Below, piece after piece: positions 1 to 8,859 of a stretch of DNA of 64,000 bases. Both the position numbers and the translations under genes were made by a program. Source of the DNA: Paraburkholderia monticola (GTDB taxonomy: Bacteria; Pseudomonadota; Gammaproteobacteria; Burkholderiales; Burkholderiaceae); NCBI RefSeq assembly GCF_001580545.1, contig NZ_LRBG01000038.1, forward strand, positions 310,001 through 374,000, given 5' to 3'. The notes beneath the pieces were generated by a model. It did not search any database and was not told the origin of the DNA. It saw only the letters and a list, made by a program, of their open reading frames with translations. The stretch's first letter is position 1; each line of letters starts with the position of its first letter.

Positions 1-2
1 GT

Positions 3-410
3 CATGTGCTGATCGAGGTGGGCGTCGCCCATGCCGGGCATGGCGGCTATCACGCGCCGGCCGAGAAGAAGGCTTCGTCGATCGTGGTGGATTTCATCAC
101 GCCGGAAACCGAAACGTCGATCTGGTATTTCTGGGGCATGGCGCGCAATTTCCGTCCCGACGACGCCGAGCTGACGGCCAGCATCCGCGAAGGCCAGGGC
201 AAGATCTTCAGCGAAGATCTGGAGATGCTCGAACGTCAGCAGCAGAACCTGTTGCGCTGGCCCGAGCGTAATCTGCTGAAGCTCAACATCGATGCGGGCG
301 GCGTGATGTCGCGTCGGGTGATCGATCGGCTGGTCGCGCAGGAACGTGCGCAGACTGGCGCGCCCGAAGCTGAAGTGACGCGTGTCATCCCGGTGCGGAC
401 GGTCTCATGA
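3..410 (+). CDS. vanA: Vanillate O-demethylase oxygenase subunit, C-terminal fragment
   Basis: This is the C-terminal part of a Rieske-type aromatic oxygenase large subunit; the gene begins before the window. VanA with its reductase VanB converts vanillate to protocatechuate plus formaldehyde in the cytoplasm. The visible residues include the stretch TPETETSIWYFWGMARNF, typical of VanA and related demethylases. The Rieske cluster and the mononuclear iron ligands lie upstream and cannot be seen. The stop codon overlaps the start of vanB in an ATGA arrangement, which indicates translational coupling. A related aryl-methyl-ether demethylase with another substrate remains possible, but the VanB partner makes vanillate the best guess. 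Confidence 0.87.
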   Translation, partial: HVLIEVGVAHAGHGGYHAPAEKKASSIVVDFITPETETSIWYFWGMARNFRPDDAELTASIREGQGKIFSEDLEMLERQQQNLLRWPERNLLKLNIDAGGVMSRRVIDRLVAQERAQTGAPEAEVTRVIPVRTVS

Positions 411-1372
411 ATCGTCCCATGTTGAATGTGGTGGTCGCGCGCCGATGCGACGAAGCGCTCGATATCGCAAGCTTCGAGCTCGCGAGCGAAAACGCTGAAC
501 CGTTGCCCGCTTTCGATGCGGGTTCGCATGTCGACGTGCATTTGCCCAATGGGCTCGTGCGTCAGTACTCGTTGTGCAACGATCCGCGCGAAACGCATCG
601 CTATCTGATTGCGGTGCTGCGCGACGAAACGGGACGGGGCGGATCGAAGGCGGTGCATGAACTGATCCGCGAAGGCGACCGCCTGCAGATCAGCGCGCCG
701 CGCAATCATTTCGCGCTCGCTGACGATGCGGCACATCATCTGCTGCTCGCGGGCGGTATCGGCGTCACGCCGATCCTTTGCATGGCCGAGCGGCTTGCCG
801 CGACGGGCGCGTCGTTCGAGATGCACTATTGCACGCGTTCGAAGGAACGCACGGCGTTTGTCGAACGTCTTGCGCAGGCGAGCTTTGCGCAGTCGGTCCA
901 GCTTCATCACGATGACCATCCGGGCGGCTCGACGTTCGATATCGAGCAGGTGCTGAGCCGTGCGCCGGCCGGCACGCATCTCTATGTGTGCGGTCCGCGC
1001 GGCTTCATGGACTTCGTCCTCGAGACCGCGCGCGCAAAGGGCTGGCCGGATAGCAGGCTGCACTATGAGTTCTTCGGTGCGCCGGCGAATCAGAGCGCTG
1101 CGGGCGGCAGCTTCCAGGTGCGCGTCGCGAGCAGCGGCGCGACGATCGATGTGCCTGCGCAATGCACGGTCGTGCAGGCGCTGGCCGCACATGGCGTCGA
1201 GGTCATCACGTCGTGCGAGCAGGGCGTGTGCGGCACCTGTCTGACGCGGGTGCTGTCGGGCGAGCCGGATCATCTGGATTCGTATCTGACCGATGAGGAA
1301 CGCGCGGCAAACGATCAGTTCCTGCCGTGCTGCTCGCGCGCCAAATCACCGCTGCTGGTGCTCGATCTGTGA
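407..1372 (+). CDS. vanB: Vanillate O-demethylase reductase subunit (FMN/NAD and 2Fe-2S)
   Basis: This 321-residue protein is the electron-transfer partner of VanA. It passes electrons from NAD(P)H through FMN and a plant-type 2Fe-2S cluster to the oxygenase. The N-terminal ferredoxin-reductase fold has the flavin-binding RQYSLCN motif and the nucleotide-binding GGIGVTPI motif. The C-terminal ferredoxin domain has the cysteines of CEQGVCGTC at residues 270, 275 and 278, with the fourth at about 308. Length and domain order match the PDR/VanB family. It overlaps vanA by four bases and is followed by a perfect dyad that may end the operon. No vanR-type regulator or VanK transporter is adjacent; an aromatic-acid symporter lies far away at 61882-63240. 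Confidence 0.92.
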   Translation: MNRPMLNVVVARRCDEALDIASFELASENAEPLPAFDAGSHVDVHLPNGLVRQYSLCNDPRETHRYLIAVLRDETGRGGSKAVHELIREGDRLQISAPRNHFALADDAAHHLLLAGGIGVTPILCMAERLAATGASFEMHYCTRSKERTAFVERLAQASFAQSVQLHHDDHPGGSTFDIEQVLSRAPAGTHLYVCGPRGFMDFVLETARAKGWPDSRLHYEFFGAPANQSAAGGSFQVRVASSGATIDVPAQCTVVQALAAHGVEVITSCEQGVCGTCLTRVLSGEPDHLDSYLTDEERAANDQFLPCCSRAKSPLLVLDL

Positions 1373-1382
1373 TCTTTTGCGG

Positions 1383-1405
1383 GCGACGGGCGTGCCGCCC
1401 GTCGC
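1383..1405. terminator. Perfect 10-bp hairpin between convergent vanB and acylase genes
   Basis: GCGACGGGCG at 1383-1392 pairs exactly with CGCCCGTCGC at 1396-1405 across a three-base loop. It lies in the 38-base gap between two genes that end towards each other. Neither strand has a T-run after the stem, so it may act weakly or with other factors. Confidence 0.5.
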
Positions 1406-1410
1406 GCCGC

Positions 1411-3867
1411 TCATGGCGCTTTGCCATCGGAATCCGGCGAACTCACCGTTCGCACGCTCAACGCTGGATCGCGCGCAATCGATTCTTCGGAAAACGGCAT
1501 GAGCATCCAGTGCCGGGCTGCGTAGTCGCGCGTGCCGTCGGCATAATGCGGCGACGCGGGATCGTCCGATTCGGATGGCGCCAGCAGCGTACGTGCGACC
1601 ACGTGATCGCCAGAGAACGTCACGATCTGCAGGTACGTATCGCCCATTGGCTTGACGTTCATCGAATAGCCGCTCGCATCGAATGGATGCGCGGCACATG
1701 CCGCGGTGAAGTAGCCGCCCGCGTCACAGCCGCCGAAAAGCGGAATGCGCTCGTCGTTACGTTGGGCGTAGAGCGCCGCGCTGCGCGGCGCATCGATCGC
1801 GATACCGGCGCGTCGCATGGCCGCGAGCGCGTCGTGCAGCGCCGCGGCGAGCTTCGCCGGATCGGCGGCGATGCCCGAGGGCGTGGTCAAGGGCTGCGCG
1901 GGATCGAACGGCACCGCGTAGAGCTGCGCGGGCGGAATCGTCAGCAGACGTCGCCACAGTTCGTCCCATAAGGTCGCTCCCACTGCGTCAGCCGTGCCCG
2001 TGTCGTCCCATGCGGCGAGTACCCTGCACGCCGCGCGCTGTTCGTCGGCGTTCGGATCGGCGGGCAGCGCCGCGAGCGTTGCGCTGCTGCACAGACGGTC
2101 GAGCACCGGCTGCTTGAACAGCAGCGCCGACATCGAGCGGCTGTCGAGCGCCGCGCGGCCGAGCGCATCGGCGGAGACGCCATGCGGATCGCTCTGCAAT
2201 TGCGCGGCAATCGCATGGCCGAGCCGTGTGCGCAACGACTGCGGCGTGTTGGTCGCACCGATGATCTTCGCGTACCCGGTCAGCGGCGCGGCGGGGTTGC
2301 TGAGCCAATAGCTGTCGTTGAAATTGCCGACATAGTCGCGCCGCAGCAGCGACGGCATCTGCGCGACCGGCAACGCTTGATGCTGCACCGCGCCGGGCTC
2401 GTCGCGCCAGTCGCAGTCGCTGCGCGAACCGTCGAGGATCGGCACGCCGGGCATCATCTGCGCGAGCGCCTTGCCGACCGGCGGCGTGCAACGCTGCGCG
2501 AGATCGTCGGGCACGGCCGGGGTCGCGCCGATATCGGCGTACCAGACGCGCGGATCGTCCCGGCCGATCGCGATCGTGTTGACCCACGGCATCGCCGCGT
2601 TGTTCTTCTGGATGCGGATGAAATCATCGAGCGAAGCCGCCTGACCCGCTTCGAGGAAGTTTTCGATCACCCGGAAGTTGTCGGTATTGATATCGCGCAG
2701 CGCGAACGCTTGCTGCGTATTCCACGCGAGCGCGGGCGACATCGCGCTGAGATTGACGAGCGCGCCGAAGCGCGAGCGGTACAGCGTGCGTGACACGTCG
2801 TGCAGCGAGCCGTCGGCGGCGCGCACGGCGATCTTCACGCGCGTCGGCGTCATGGTTTCGGTCTTGCCGTCGACCTGATACCGGGTCGGCTCGCCAGGCA
2901 CGAGCGTCAGCTTGAAGAGGCCGAAGCGCTTCGAGGTGGACACGGTATGCGTCCACGCGATGTTGTCGTTGAAGCCGAGCATGATCACCGGCACGCCCAG
3001 AAGCGACATGCCGCTGACGTTCAGCTTGCCCGGAATCGTGAGTTGGGCCTGGTAGAAGCGATCGGGGCCGGTCCAGAACCAGTGCGGATTGCCCAGCAGC
3101 AACGCGCTGCCGGTGTGCGTCGCATCCGCGCCGAACGCGAGCGCGTTGCTGCCGATGCCCGCGTGGCCGCCGAACTCGGCGAGCGGCAACTCGGCGTAGG
3201 CGTCATCGGGCAGCGCGCTTTGCGGCGGCGTGGGTATAGCTTGCGGCGGTTGCGCGGTCGCGATCGCATGGATGAAGCGCGCCGCGCCACCGGCCAGACT
3301 CGCCGCGTACTGTCGGCGGTAGACGTCCGCGCTGCTGATCTTGCCGAGCCACGGCGCCGCGCGGCAGGCCGCGTGCGCGCCCGGAAAATCGCCATGCGCG
3401 AGATCGGCGACGTAGCGGTTATAGCCGGCGACGAAGCCGTCGATCAGCGCGCGCATGTCGTCGGTCTGGCTTTTCCGGTAACGCGCGATGGCCGCGTCGT
3501 CGACGATGAAGCGGAAGGAGAAATCCGAGTCGAGGTTGTTGGGCTGGCCGGACATCGTGGCCGACGTGTGTTGCGCGTCGGCGCCGAAGTAGCGCGAGCG
3601 TTCGCCGCGATAGGTGACGAAGCTTTCGGCCATCGTGCACAGATTGTCTTGTGCCTGCGCGTAGCCGTAGCCGTAGCCGAGGCTGCCCCAGTCGTCGGCT
3701 TTGACGTGTGGGATGCCGAGCGCGGTGCGGCGGATGTCGGCGCGATAGGGGCCGGGATGCGTGACGCTGTCGGTATCCGGGCTCGCGCAGCCCGGCAGCG
3801 CGGCGGCGATGGGCAGTGCGACCAGCAGGGCGGCGAGGCGACGGAGCAGGGAGACGTTCGAACGCAT
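1411..3867 (-). CDS. Penicillin-acylase family N-terminal-nucleophile amidase, lipoprotein-like
   Basis: This is an 818-residue member of the penicillin G acylase / aculeacin acylase family, whose members hydrolyse amides such as N-acyl-homoserine lactones, beta-lactam side chains or lipopeptides after self-cleavage. I chose the ATG at 3867 because it is followed by a signal sequence that ends in the lipobox LPGC; a longer frame reaches 3948 but would bury the signal. The self-cleavage site is in GIGSNAL, giving Ser240 as the new N-terminal nucleophile of the beta chain. HTVSTSKRFGLFKL and the Asn-rich region downstream fit the family. The closest known relatives by layout are the QuiP/AhlM-like quorum-quenching acylases, but the true substrate cannot be read from the sequence. 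Confidence 0.85.
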   Translation of the reverse strand: MRSNVSLLRRLAALLVALPIAAALPGCASPDTDSVTHPGPYRADIRRTALGIPHVKADDWGSLGYGYGYAQAQDNLCTMAESFVTYRGERSRYFGADAQHTSATMSGQPNNLDSDFSFRFIVDDAAIARYRKSQTDDMRALIDGFVAGYNRYVADLAHGDFPGAHAACRAAPWLGKISSADVYRRQYAASLAGGAARFIHAIATAQPPQAIPTPPQSALPDDAYAELPLAEFGGHAGIGSNALAFGADATHTGSALLLGNPHWFWTGPDRFYQAQLTIPGKLNVSGMSLLGVPVIMLGFNDNIAWTHTVSTSKRFGLFKLTLVPGEPTRYQVDGKTETMTPTRVKIAVRAADGSLHDVSRTLYRSRFGALVNLSAMSPALAWNTQQAFALRDINTDNFRVIENFLEAGQAASLDDFIRIQKNNAAMPWVNTIAIGRDDPRVWYADIGATPAVPDDLAQRCTPPVGKALAQMMPGVPILDGSRSDCDWRDEPGAVQHQALPVAQMPSLLRRDYVGNFNDSYWLSNPAAPLTGYAKIIGATNTPQSLRTRLGHAIAAQLQSDPHGVSADALGRAALDSRSMSALLFKQPVLDRLCSSATLAALPADPNADEQRAACRVLAAWDDTGTADAVGATLWDELWRRLLTIPPAQLYAVPFDPAQPLTTPSGIAADPAKLAAALHDALAAMRRAGIAIDAPRSAALYAQRNDERIPLFGGCDAGGYFTAACAAHPFDASGYSMNVKPMGDTYLQIVTFSGDHVVARTLLAPSESDDPASPHYADGTRDYAARHWMLMPFSEESIARDPALSVRTVSSPDSDGKAP

Positions 3868-4068
3868 GGCTGTTATGGTTGGGCGGACGTTGAGCGGTGA
3901 CTGGCGTGGCGCAATCGCGAGCTTAACGGGGAATTGATCGCGGGTCACGGTGGGGACGTGTCCGTGGATGCGGCCCGTCTGCCGGTCTATGCACTGGACA
4001 TGGTCGACTCGGTGGCGTCGCCCGCGCCGGTCCCGAAACTGACCCTCATCGTGACCGCTTGCGCCTCG

Positions 4069-4539
4069 TCAGGCCGCGTTCCCGTTCCCGTTGCAGCCGC
4101 CGTTGGCGGTGCTGAAAAGCGTCTTCAGCTTGGCATTGACCGCGATCAACTCCTGCACCGGCGCTGCCGCGAGTTGCTGATCGAAGAGCGTGAGAACCTG
4201 GCCGAGCAACGCGTACGAGTCGTGATCGACGGCGCAGATGCCGGTTTCGAGTCCCGCCTGCCGGCAGCGCAAAATCACGTCCTCCGCGTCGCGAAACAGC
4301 TCGGGCACGGCCGCGCCGTAGCCGCGCTGATGCAGCAGCATCGCCATGTAAATGGCCTGCGCCATGCTGCCGACGTGATATTGATTGGCGACGCCGCTGC
4401 GTAATGCCTCGAGCGTCATGTGATAGTCGAGTGAGATTTCGCCTGCCTTGGCAGGCACGATTGGACGCGACATCGCCTTCGGGCGCGTACGTGGTGACTT
4501 CGCGTATGTATCGCTGGAAGGGCTCGCTTTTCTGGCCAT
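4069..4539 (-). CDS. Conserved hypothetical protein downstream of phaB
   Basis: This 156-residue protein has no domain that I recognise with certainty. Its first 35 residues are basic and low in complexity, as in a disordered tail. The remainder looks alpha-helical, with a conserved-looking core (DYHMTLEALRSGVANQYHVG, then QAIYMAMLLHQRG). The tail ends in a Gly/Asn-rich stretch. No signal peptide or membrane segment is seen. Codon use matches its neighbours, which supports a real gene. It follows phaB on the same strand, but a strong terminator lies between them, so it probably has its own promoter. I do not assign a function. Confidence 0.7.
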   Translation of the reverse strand: MARKASPSSDTYAKSPRTRPKAMSRPIVPAKAGEISLDYHMTLEALRSGVANQYHVGSMAQAIYMAMLLHQRGYGAAVPELFRDAEDVILRCRQAGLETGICAVDHDSYALLGQVLTLFDQQLAAAPVQELIAVNAKLKTLFSTANGGCNGNGNAA

Positions 4540-4608
4540 AAGCTCACTGACTCGACCGGCTCGCGCCGGGTGGCGACACCATCACGGAACCTGAAAACGT
4601 CATAACGG

Positions 4609-4640
4609 AAAACGGCGGCGCCGCGTAGAACGCGGCGCCG
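4609..4640 (-). terminator. Rho-independent terminator of phaB
   Basis: CGGCGCCGCG at 4616-4625 and CGCGGCGCCG at 4631-4640 form a perfect 10-bp stem with the loop TAGAA. Read on the minus strand, the stem is followed within a few bases by TTTT (4612-4609). It lies six bases past the phaB stop codon. Confidence 0.8.
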
Positions 4641-4646
4641 TTCCCG

Positions 4647-5387
4647 TTAGCTCATATGCAGACCGCCGTTCAGCGAGAAATCCGCTCCGGTCGCAAAACC
4701 CGCCTCATCCGACGCGATCCATGCGACGATCGACGCGATCTCTTCCGGCGTACCGAGACGCCGTACCGGAATCGTCGCGACGATTTTCTCCAGCACTTCC
4801 GGACGGATCGCCTTGACCATGTCGGTGCCGATGTAGCCCGGCGACACGGTGTTGACCGTCACGTTCTTGGTGGCCACTTCCTGTGCGAGCGACATCGTAA
4901 AGCCGTGAATGCCGGCTTTGGCGGTGGAGTAGTTGGTTTGCCCGAACTGGCCCTTCTGGCCGTTGACCGACGAGATGTTGATGATGCGCCCGAAGCCCCG
5001 GTCGACCATGCCCTCGATGACCTGTTTGGTCACGTTGAACAGGCTCGTGAGATTGGTGTCGATCACCGTTTGCCAGTCTTCGTACGACATCTTGCGGAAC
5101 ATGCCGTCGCGCGTGATGCCCGCGTTGTTGACCAGCACGTCGACTTCGCCGACGTCTTTCCTGACCTTCTCGAATGCTTTTGCCGTGGATTCCCAATCCG
5201 CGACATTGCCTTCCGATGCGATGAAGTTATAGCCGAGCGCTTTCTGCTCATCCAGCCATCGGGCCTTGCGCGTCGAGTTCGGACCGCAACCCGCGATGAC
5301 GGTGTAGTTTTCTTTATGCAGGCGCTGGCAGATGGCGGTTCCGATACCACCCATGCCGCCGGTTACGTAAGCAACGCGATTTGCCAT
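4647..5387 (-). CDS. phaB: Acetoacetyl-CoA reductase (PHB synthesis)
   Basis: This 246-residue short-chain dehydrogenase reduces acetoacetyl-CoA to (R)-3-hydroxybutyryl-CoA with NADPH, the second step of polyhydroxybutyrate synthesis. The cofactor-binding TGGMGGIG is at residues 9-16 and NNAG at 87-90. The catalytic triad is Ser140, Tyr153 and Lys157. Length and sequence match the Cupriavidus/Burkholderia PhaB group rather than FabG, for example in NGQKGQFGQTNYSTAKAG. A strong ribosome site (GGAGGA) lies just before the ATG at 5387. phaC and phaA are not in the window, so this is either a stand-alone copy or one separated from the usual phaCAB cluster. Confidence 0.93.
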   Translation of the reverse strand: MANRVAYVTGGMGGIGTAICQRLHKENYTVIAGCGPNSTRKARWLDEQKALGYNFIASEGNVADWESTAKAFEKVRKDVGEVDVLVNNAGITRDGMFRKMSYEDWQTVIDTNLTSLFNVTKQVIEGMVDRGFGRIINISSVNGQKGQFGQTNYSTAKAGIHGFTMSLAQEVATKNVTVNTVSPGYIGTDMVKAIRPEVLEKIVATIPVRRLGTPEEIASIVAWIASDEAGFATGADFSLNGGLHMS

Positions 5388-5765
5388 AAGTCCTCCTTCT
5401 TGTTTACGGTGAGTTGGAGCCAGTTTGATTGGAGGATGGAGCTATTATTGGCAGCCGCCAACGGGCGGGACGATGGGCATTTTCACCTAGGGGTTAACTG
5501 CCGAATGGGTGGTGGAAGCGTTGCTTGACCGGGCAATGATTCATATTGCTTACGGGGTGAACGATTTGCGAACTCCGGGGCCGATCGGCACGACCCGCAG
5601 CGGCCCCAACCCTTGCCTGCACGCGCTCTTCCCCTTACTCTTAGCGTTGGCCTTAAGTACCTGCCCCGGACAGACACCGCGCCACAGACTGCCTGCACAG
5701 TCATCGATCCGGGGCGCGAAGCCGTTCATCGTTCCTGCGTCTATTCGTGATCAAAGGCACACAGG
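5388..5765. other. Divergent promoter region, phaB / Na-Pi cotransporter
   Basis: This 378-base stretch holds the 5' regions of two divergent genes. Apart from the phaB ribosome site at its left end I found no convincing operator, hairpin or small gene. Open frames here look random in composition. Confidence 0.4.
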
Positions 5766-7463
5766 ATGACTGATTATCTGGCAGACATCGACCCCGTCGG
5801 GTTGAACCTCCTCGGGATCTTCGGGCTGTTGATCGGCGGCCTCGCGCTGTTTCTGCTCGGCCTGGAGTTCTTGACCGGCGGCCTGAAGGCGATCGCGGGA
5901 TCGCGACTGCAATCGCTGATCGGCGTGCTGACCGCGAACCGGTTTCGCGGCGTGCTGGCGGGCGCCGCCGTGACCGCGCTGCTCAACTCGTCGACCATCA
6001 CGACGGTGCTGATGGTCGGCTTCGTGTCCGCCGGCCTCATGACGCTGACCCAGGCGGTGCCGATGATCATGGGCGCGAACATCGGCTCGACCGTCACCGC
6101 GCAGATCATCGCGTTCGACGTTTCGCGCCTGACGCCCTACATGCTGGCGATCGGTTTCGTGCTGCACGCGTTCGCCCCGCGCGCGTTGCTGCAGCAGATC
6201 GGCCGCGTGGTGCTGGGGCTCGGGCTGCTGTTCATGGGCATCCAGCTGATGGGCGAGTCCACGCATCCGCTGCGCACCTACCAGCCGTTCATCGACGCGA
6301 TGCAGGACATGCGCAATCCGCTCTTCGGCGTCATCGTGGGGGCGGTCTTCACCGCAATCGTGCAAAGCTCGGCGGCGACACTCGCGGTCGTGATCGCGCT
6401 GAGCGGCCAGGGCTTGATGCCGCTCGAAGCCGCCATCACGCTGATTCTCGGCGCGAATGTCGGCACTTGCGGCACGGCCTTGCTCGCCTCGATCGGCAAG
6501 ACCCCGGAAGCGGTGCAGGTCGGCGTCGTGCATCTGGTGTTCAATGCGCTCGGCGTCGTGATTGCGCTCTTCCTGATTCCGCAGATGGCGGAGTTCGTGC
6601 GCTGGGTCTCGCCGTCGCATCCGGAACTGGAAGGCCTCGCGCGCCTAGCGGCCGAGGCGCCGCGCCAGGTCGCCAATGTGCATACGCTGTTCAGCGTGGC
6701 GAACACGCTGCTGCTGATCTGGTTTACCGGCCCGATCGCGCGGTTCGCGCAACTGGTCGTGCCGAAGCGCGCGAAGGCCGCCAAAGCCGCGGGCGATCCG
6801 CAGTATCTCGACGAGTCGTCGCTGACTGTGCCGTCGCTTGGGCTGCAACGCGTGCGCATCGAGCTGACCCGGCTCGGCGCGCAGGTGCTCGATGTCGTGC
6901 AACGCGGCTCGCAGATGGTGTCGACCGGGACGATGGAAGAGATCAATCAGATGCTCGATCAGGACAAGGAAGCCGACCGGCTCGCTCTCGAGATTCTTCA
7001 ATATCTCGGCCGGCTCTCGGAGGTCGAGCACTCGGCGGACGAAGGTCAGCAGATCGTCGGCTACACGCAGGTCACCAGTCATCTGGAGAGCATCAGCGGC
7101 ATCGTCGGCACCACGTTGATGACGGTCGGGCAGCAGCGCATGACGCAGCAGATCGATTTGCTGCGGTTGCGCGATGCGGCGACCACGCAGTTTTCGGAAG
7201 CGGTGATCCGCAATCTCGAGCAGGCGATTCGCACGATCGAAGCGCCCGATCCGGAAGAAGTCGCGAAGGTCGTCGACGCGAAGGCCAGCATCGACAAGCT
7301 CGCCGCGACCGCGCGTCAAGTGGTGCTCGCGAAGCTTCAGCTGGCGGAAAAGACGGATGTGGTCACGTTCCGGCTCGCCATGGATCTGATCGAGCAGGGC
7401 CGGCAGATCGCGCAGTTTTCGCGAGCGATTGCGAAAAATGTGGCAGCGCTGCAAGGGATTTAA
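5766..7463 (+). CDS. Na/Pi cotransporter family protein with PhoU-like tail
   Basis: This 565-residue inner-membrane protein belongs to the NptA/YjbB Na+-phosphate cotransporter family. It has the characteristic duplicated core: NSST at residues 74-77 followed by GANIGST at 103-109, then QSSA at 200-203 followed by GANVGTCGT at 229-237. About eight to ten membrane segments fill the first 330 residues. The last ~190 residues are helical and soluble and resemble a PhoU domain, as in the bacterial YjbB group, which is linked to phosphate export or homeostasis. The ribosome site is weak (ACAGG). The gene stands alone and is closed by a good terminator at 7598-7624. Confidence 0.9.
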   Translation: MTDYLADIDPVGLNLLGIFGLLIGGLALFLLGLEFLTGGLKAIAGSRLQSLIGVLTANRFRGVLAGAAVTALLNSSTITTVLMVGFVSAGLMTLTQAVPMIMGANIGSTVTAQIIAFDVSRLTPYMLAIGFVLHAFAPRALLQQIGRVVLGLGLLFMGIQLMGESTHPLRTYQPFIDAMQDMRNPLFGVIVGAVFTAIVQSSAATLAVVIALSGQGLMPLEAAITLILGANVGTCGTALLASIGKTPEAVQVGVVHLVFNALGVVIALFLIPQMAEFVRWVSPSHPELEGLARLAAEAPRQVANVHTLFSVANTLLLIWFTGPIARFAQLVVPKRAKAAKAAGDPQYLDESSLTVPSLGLQRVRIELTRLGAQVLDVVQRGSQMVSTGTMEEINQMLDQDKEADRLALEILQYLGRLSEVEHSADEGQQIVGYTQVTSHLESISGIVGTTLMTVGQQRMTQQIDLLRLRDAATTQFSEAVIRNLEQAIRTIEAPDPEEVAKVVDAKASIDKLAATARQVVLAKLQLAEKTDVVTFRLAMDLIEQGRQIAQFSRAIAKNVAALQGI

Positions 7464-7796
7464 TAGCGCGCCGGTCGAAGTCGACGGTCGATCGAGTCGC
7501 GCTGAATTGATCGCCAGCGCACGAACGTTCACGTTGCACGCGCGCTAGACTTTTCGCGTGTCATCCTCGTGACACGCTTTCACGGAGAGTGGGATTCGCC
7601 CGCCTTGGCTGCGCGGGCTTTTTTCCGCTTCGCGTGGGTTGTGGTATCAGTAGTGAAACGTGGCGGCCAGTCGATTGTGCGTTGACCCACGTTGGATTGA
7701 GCAATAAGCAACGCCTGGCACGAGTTAACACACGCCGCGCCCAGAATTTGATAGCCTGTGTTGCAGCAGAGCATAGAACTCAAGGAGGGCTTCACC
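7464..7796. other. Intergenic region with cotransporter terminator and promoter of a small gene
   Basis: This 333-base gap contains the terminator listed separately and, at its right end, the ribosome site AAGGAGG of the next gene. No gene is supported inside it. Confidence 0.4.
7598..7624 (+). terminator. Rho-independent terminator
   Basis: GCCCGC (7598-7603) pairs with GCGGGC (7613-7618) and is followed at once by six T (7619-7624). It lies 135 bases after the cotransporter stop codon and is the likely end of that transcript. Confidence 0.75.
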
Positions 7797-8069
7797 ATGA
7801 TGAGGTGGCTTGCTAACTGGGCTTCACAACATGCTCCTACTCCCGAGAAACAGGCCGAGCGTGCGCTGAACAACTTGCGCATGGAACTGTTTCAGGCCGA
7901 GCAGCTCGTGCTCGACGCACAGCTGCGTGCCGACTACTATCGGGCTCGCCTGACCTTTCTCGAAGAAGTCACGAGAAAGGGAATCGAACAGGTATCGGAC
8001 GAACGCAAAGGTCCGCAAGAGCCTTCCCAGCCACTGCGGCCGGGACTCAAGCTCACCGCGGCGCAATAG
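7797..8069 (+). CDS. Small conserved helical protein
   Basis: This 90-residue soluble protein begins at the ATG at 7797, eight bases after a near-perfect ribosome site (AAGGAGG, 7782-7788); an ATG follows directly and could also be used. It has an amphipathic N-terminal stretch (MMRWLANWASQ) and a long charged helix from about residue 18 to 66 that could form a coiled coil (AERALNNLRMELFQAEQLVL). I do not recognise a named family. Codon bias and the strong ribosome site support a real gene. It is convergent with the DUF3597 gene downstream. Confidence 0.7.
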   Translation: MMRWLANWASQHAPTPEKQAERALNNLRMELFQAEQLVLDAQLRADYYRARLTFLEEVTRKGIEQVSDERKGPQEPSQPLRPGLKLTAAQ

Positions 8070-8097
8070 CCGCGCGTCTTCCATCGCAATGGGTTCG

Positions 8098-8125
8098 GTC
8101 ACCCGCGTTCGATACGCGGGGTGAC
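8098..8125. terminator. Imperfect hairpin after small gene
   Basis: GTCACCCGCGT (8098-8108) pairs with ACGCGGGGTGAC (8114-8125) with one bulged G and a five-base loop. There is no T-run. It lies 28 bases past a stop codon, so a terminator role is plausible but unproven. Confidence 0.35.
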
Positions 8126-8257
8126 GGCGATCGTGCGGGTGAGTTCGCGTGTCATGCGCGTTCTTGCGAGTCGATTGCGCGAGCATTGATTGCCGCGTGG
8201 AAAGGCGGGGGCTGCCCGGGTTGGTGCTTCGACCGGGCAACCGGTCCGAGTGATGGG

Positions 8258-8297
8258 CTTCTACTGCGGGCTTCTACTGCGGGATTTTTACTGCGGG
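8258..8297. repeat. Three tandem copies of a 13-14 base unit
   Basis: CTTCTACTGCGGG occurs at 8258-8270 and again at 8271-8283, followed by a diverged third copy, ATTTTTACTGCGGG, at 8284-8297. The array lies between convergent genes, 47 bases past the DUF3597 stop codon. Confidence 0.7.
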
Positions 8298-8343
8298 ACC
8301 GCTAATGCGCGTCGCTGATTGCGAAACGCATGATTCGTGCTGC

Positions 8344-8745
8344 TTAGCTCGCCAGATCGGGCGGCAGCTTGCCGCCGTTCGCGGCGAGCGCCTGCATCAC
8401 TTGCTTGTGCAGCCAGATGTTCATGCTCGCGGAATCGTTCGTGTCCCCGCTGTATTTCAATTCCTGCGCAAGCTGCTTGCGGTGTTCGAGACTGCTGTCG
8501 ACGCCGAGCGCTTTCATCGTGTCGACGATCGACGTGCGCCAGTTCAGCGTCTGTCCGCTTTCGCTGACGAGTTGATCCATCACGGCGGCCACGTCGACGT
8601 CGGTCAGCGGTGCGGGCGCGGCGGGAGCGTCGGGTGCCGCGGCTTGTGCGGCGGCCGGGTCGGGGGTGGGCTCCGTCGCGGGGGGAGGTTGGTCCGGCTT
8701 CGCTTTGCCGAACAGCTTGTGCACGATGTCACCGAAAATACTCAT
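8344..8745 (-). CDS. DUF3597 domain protein
   Basis: This 133-residue protein matches the DUF3597 family: a start MSIFGDIVHKLFGKAK, then a Pro/Ala-rich linker to about residue 45, then a compact C-terminal domain (DVAAVMDQLVSESGQTLNWRTSIVDTMKALG, WLHKQVMQALAANGG). The family is common in proteobacteria, often near stress or LysM proteins, and its function is unknown. There is no signal peptide, so it is likely cytoplasmic. The Pro/Ala-rich linker suggests a flexible tether between the short N-terminal helix and the folded domain. Confidence 0.85.
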   Translation of the reverse strand: MSIFGDIVHKLFGKAKPDQPPPATEPTPDPAAAQAAAPDAPAAPAPLTDVDVAAVMDQLVSESGQTLNWRTSIVDTMKALGVDSSLEHRKQLAQELKYSGDTNDSASMNIWLHKQVMQALAANGGKLPPDLAS

Positions 8746-8859
8746 TTCCGAAATCTCCGCGGTTGAATGACAAATGCGAGAGGGGGCGCTCGCAGGACAC
8801 GCCCCCGTTATGCTACGCGACTACCGCGGCGAAAAACGTAATATTTTGTCAGGTCGTAG

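Noticed and set aside
236..1273. 345-codon open frame antisense to vanB
   Set aside because: It is an Arg-rich shadow frame opposite a strongly supported gene; such frames are common in G+C-rich DNA.
2800..3900. 366-codon open frame antisense to the acylase
   Set aside because: Arg/Ala-rich composition, no domain, and it lies opposite a gene with clear catalytic motifs.
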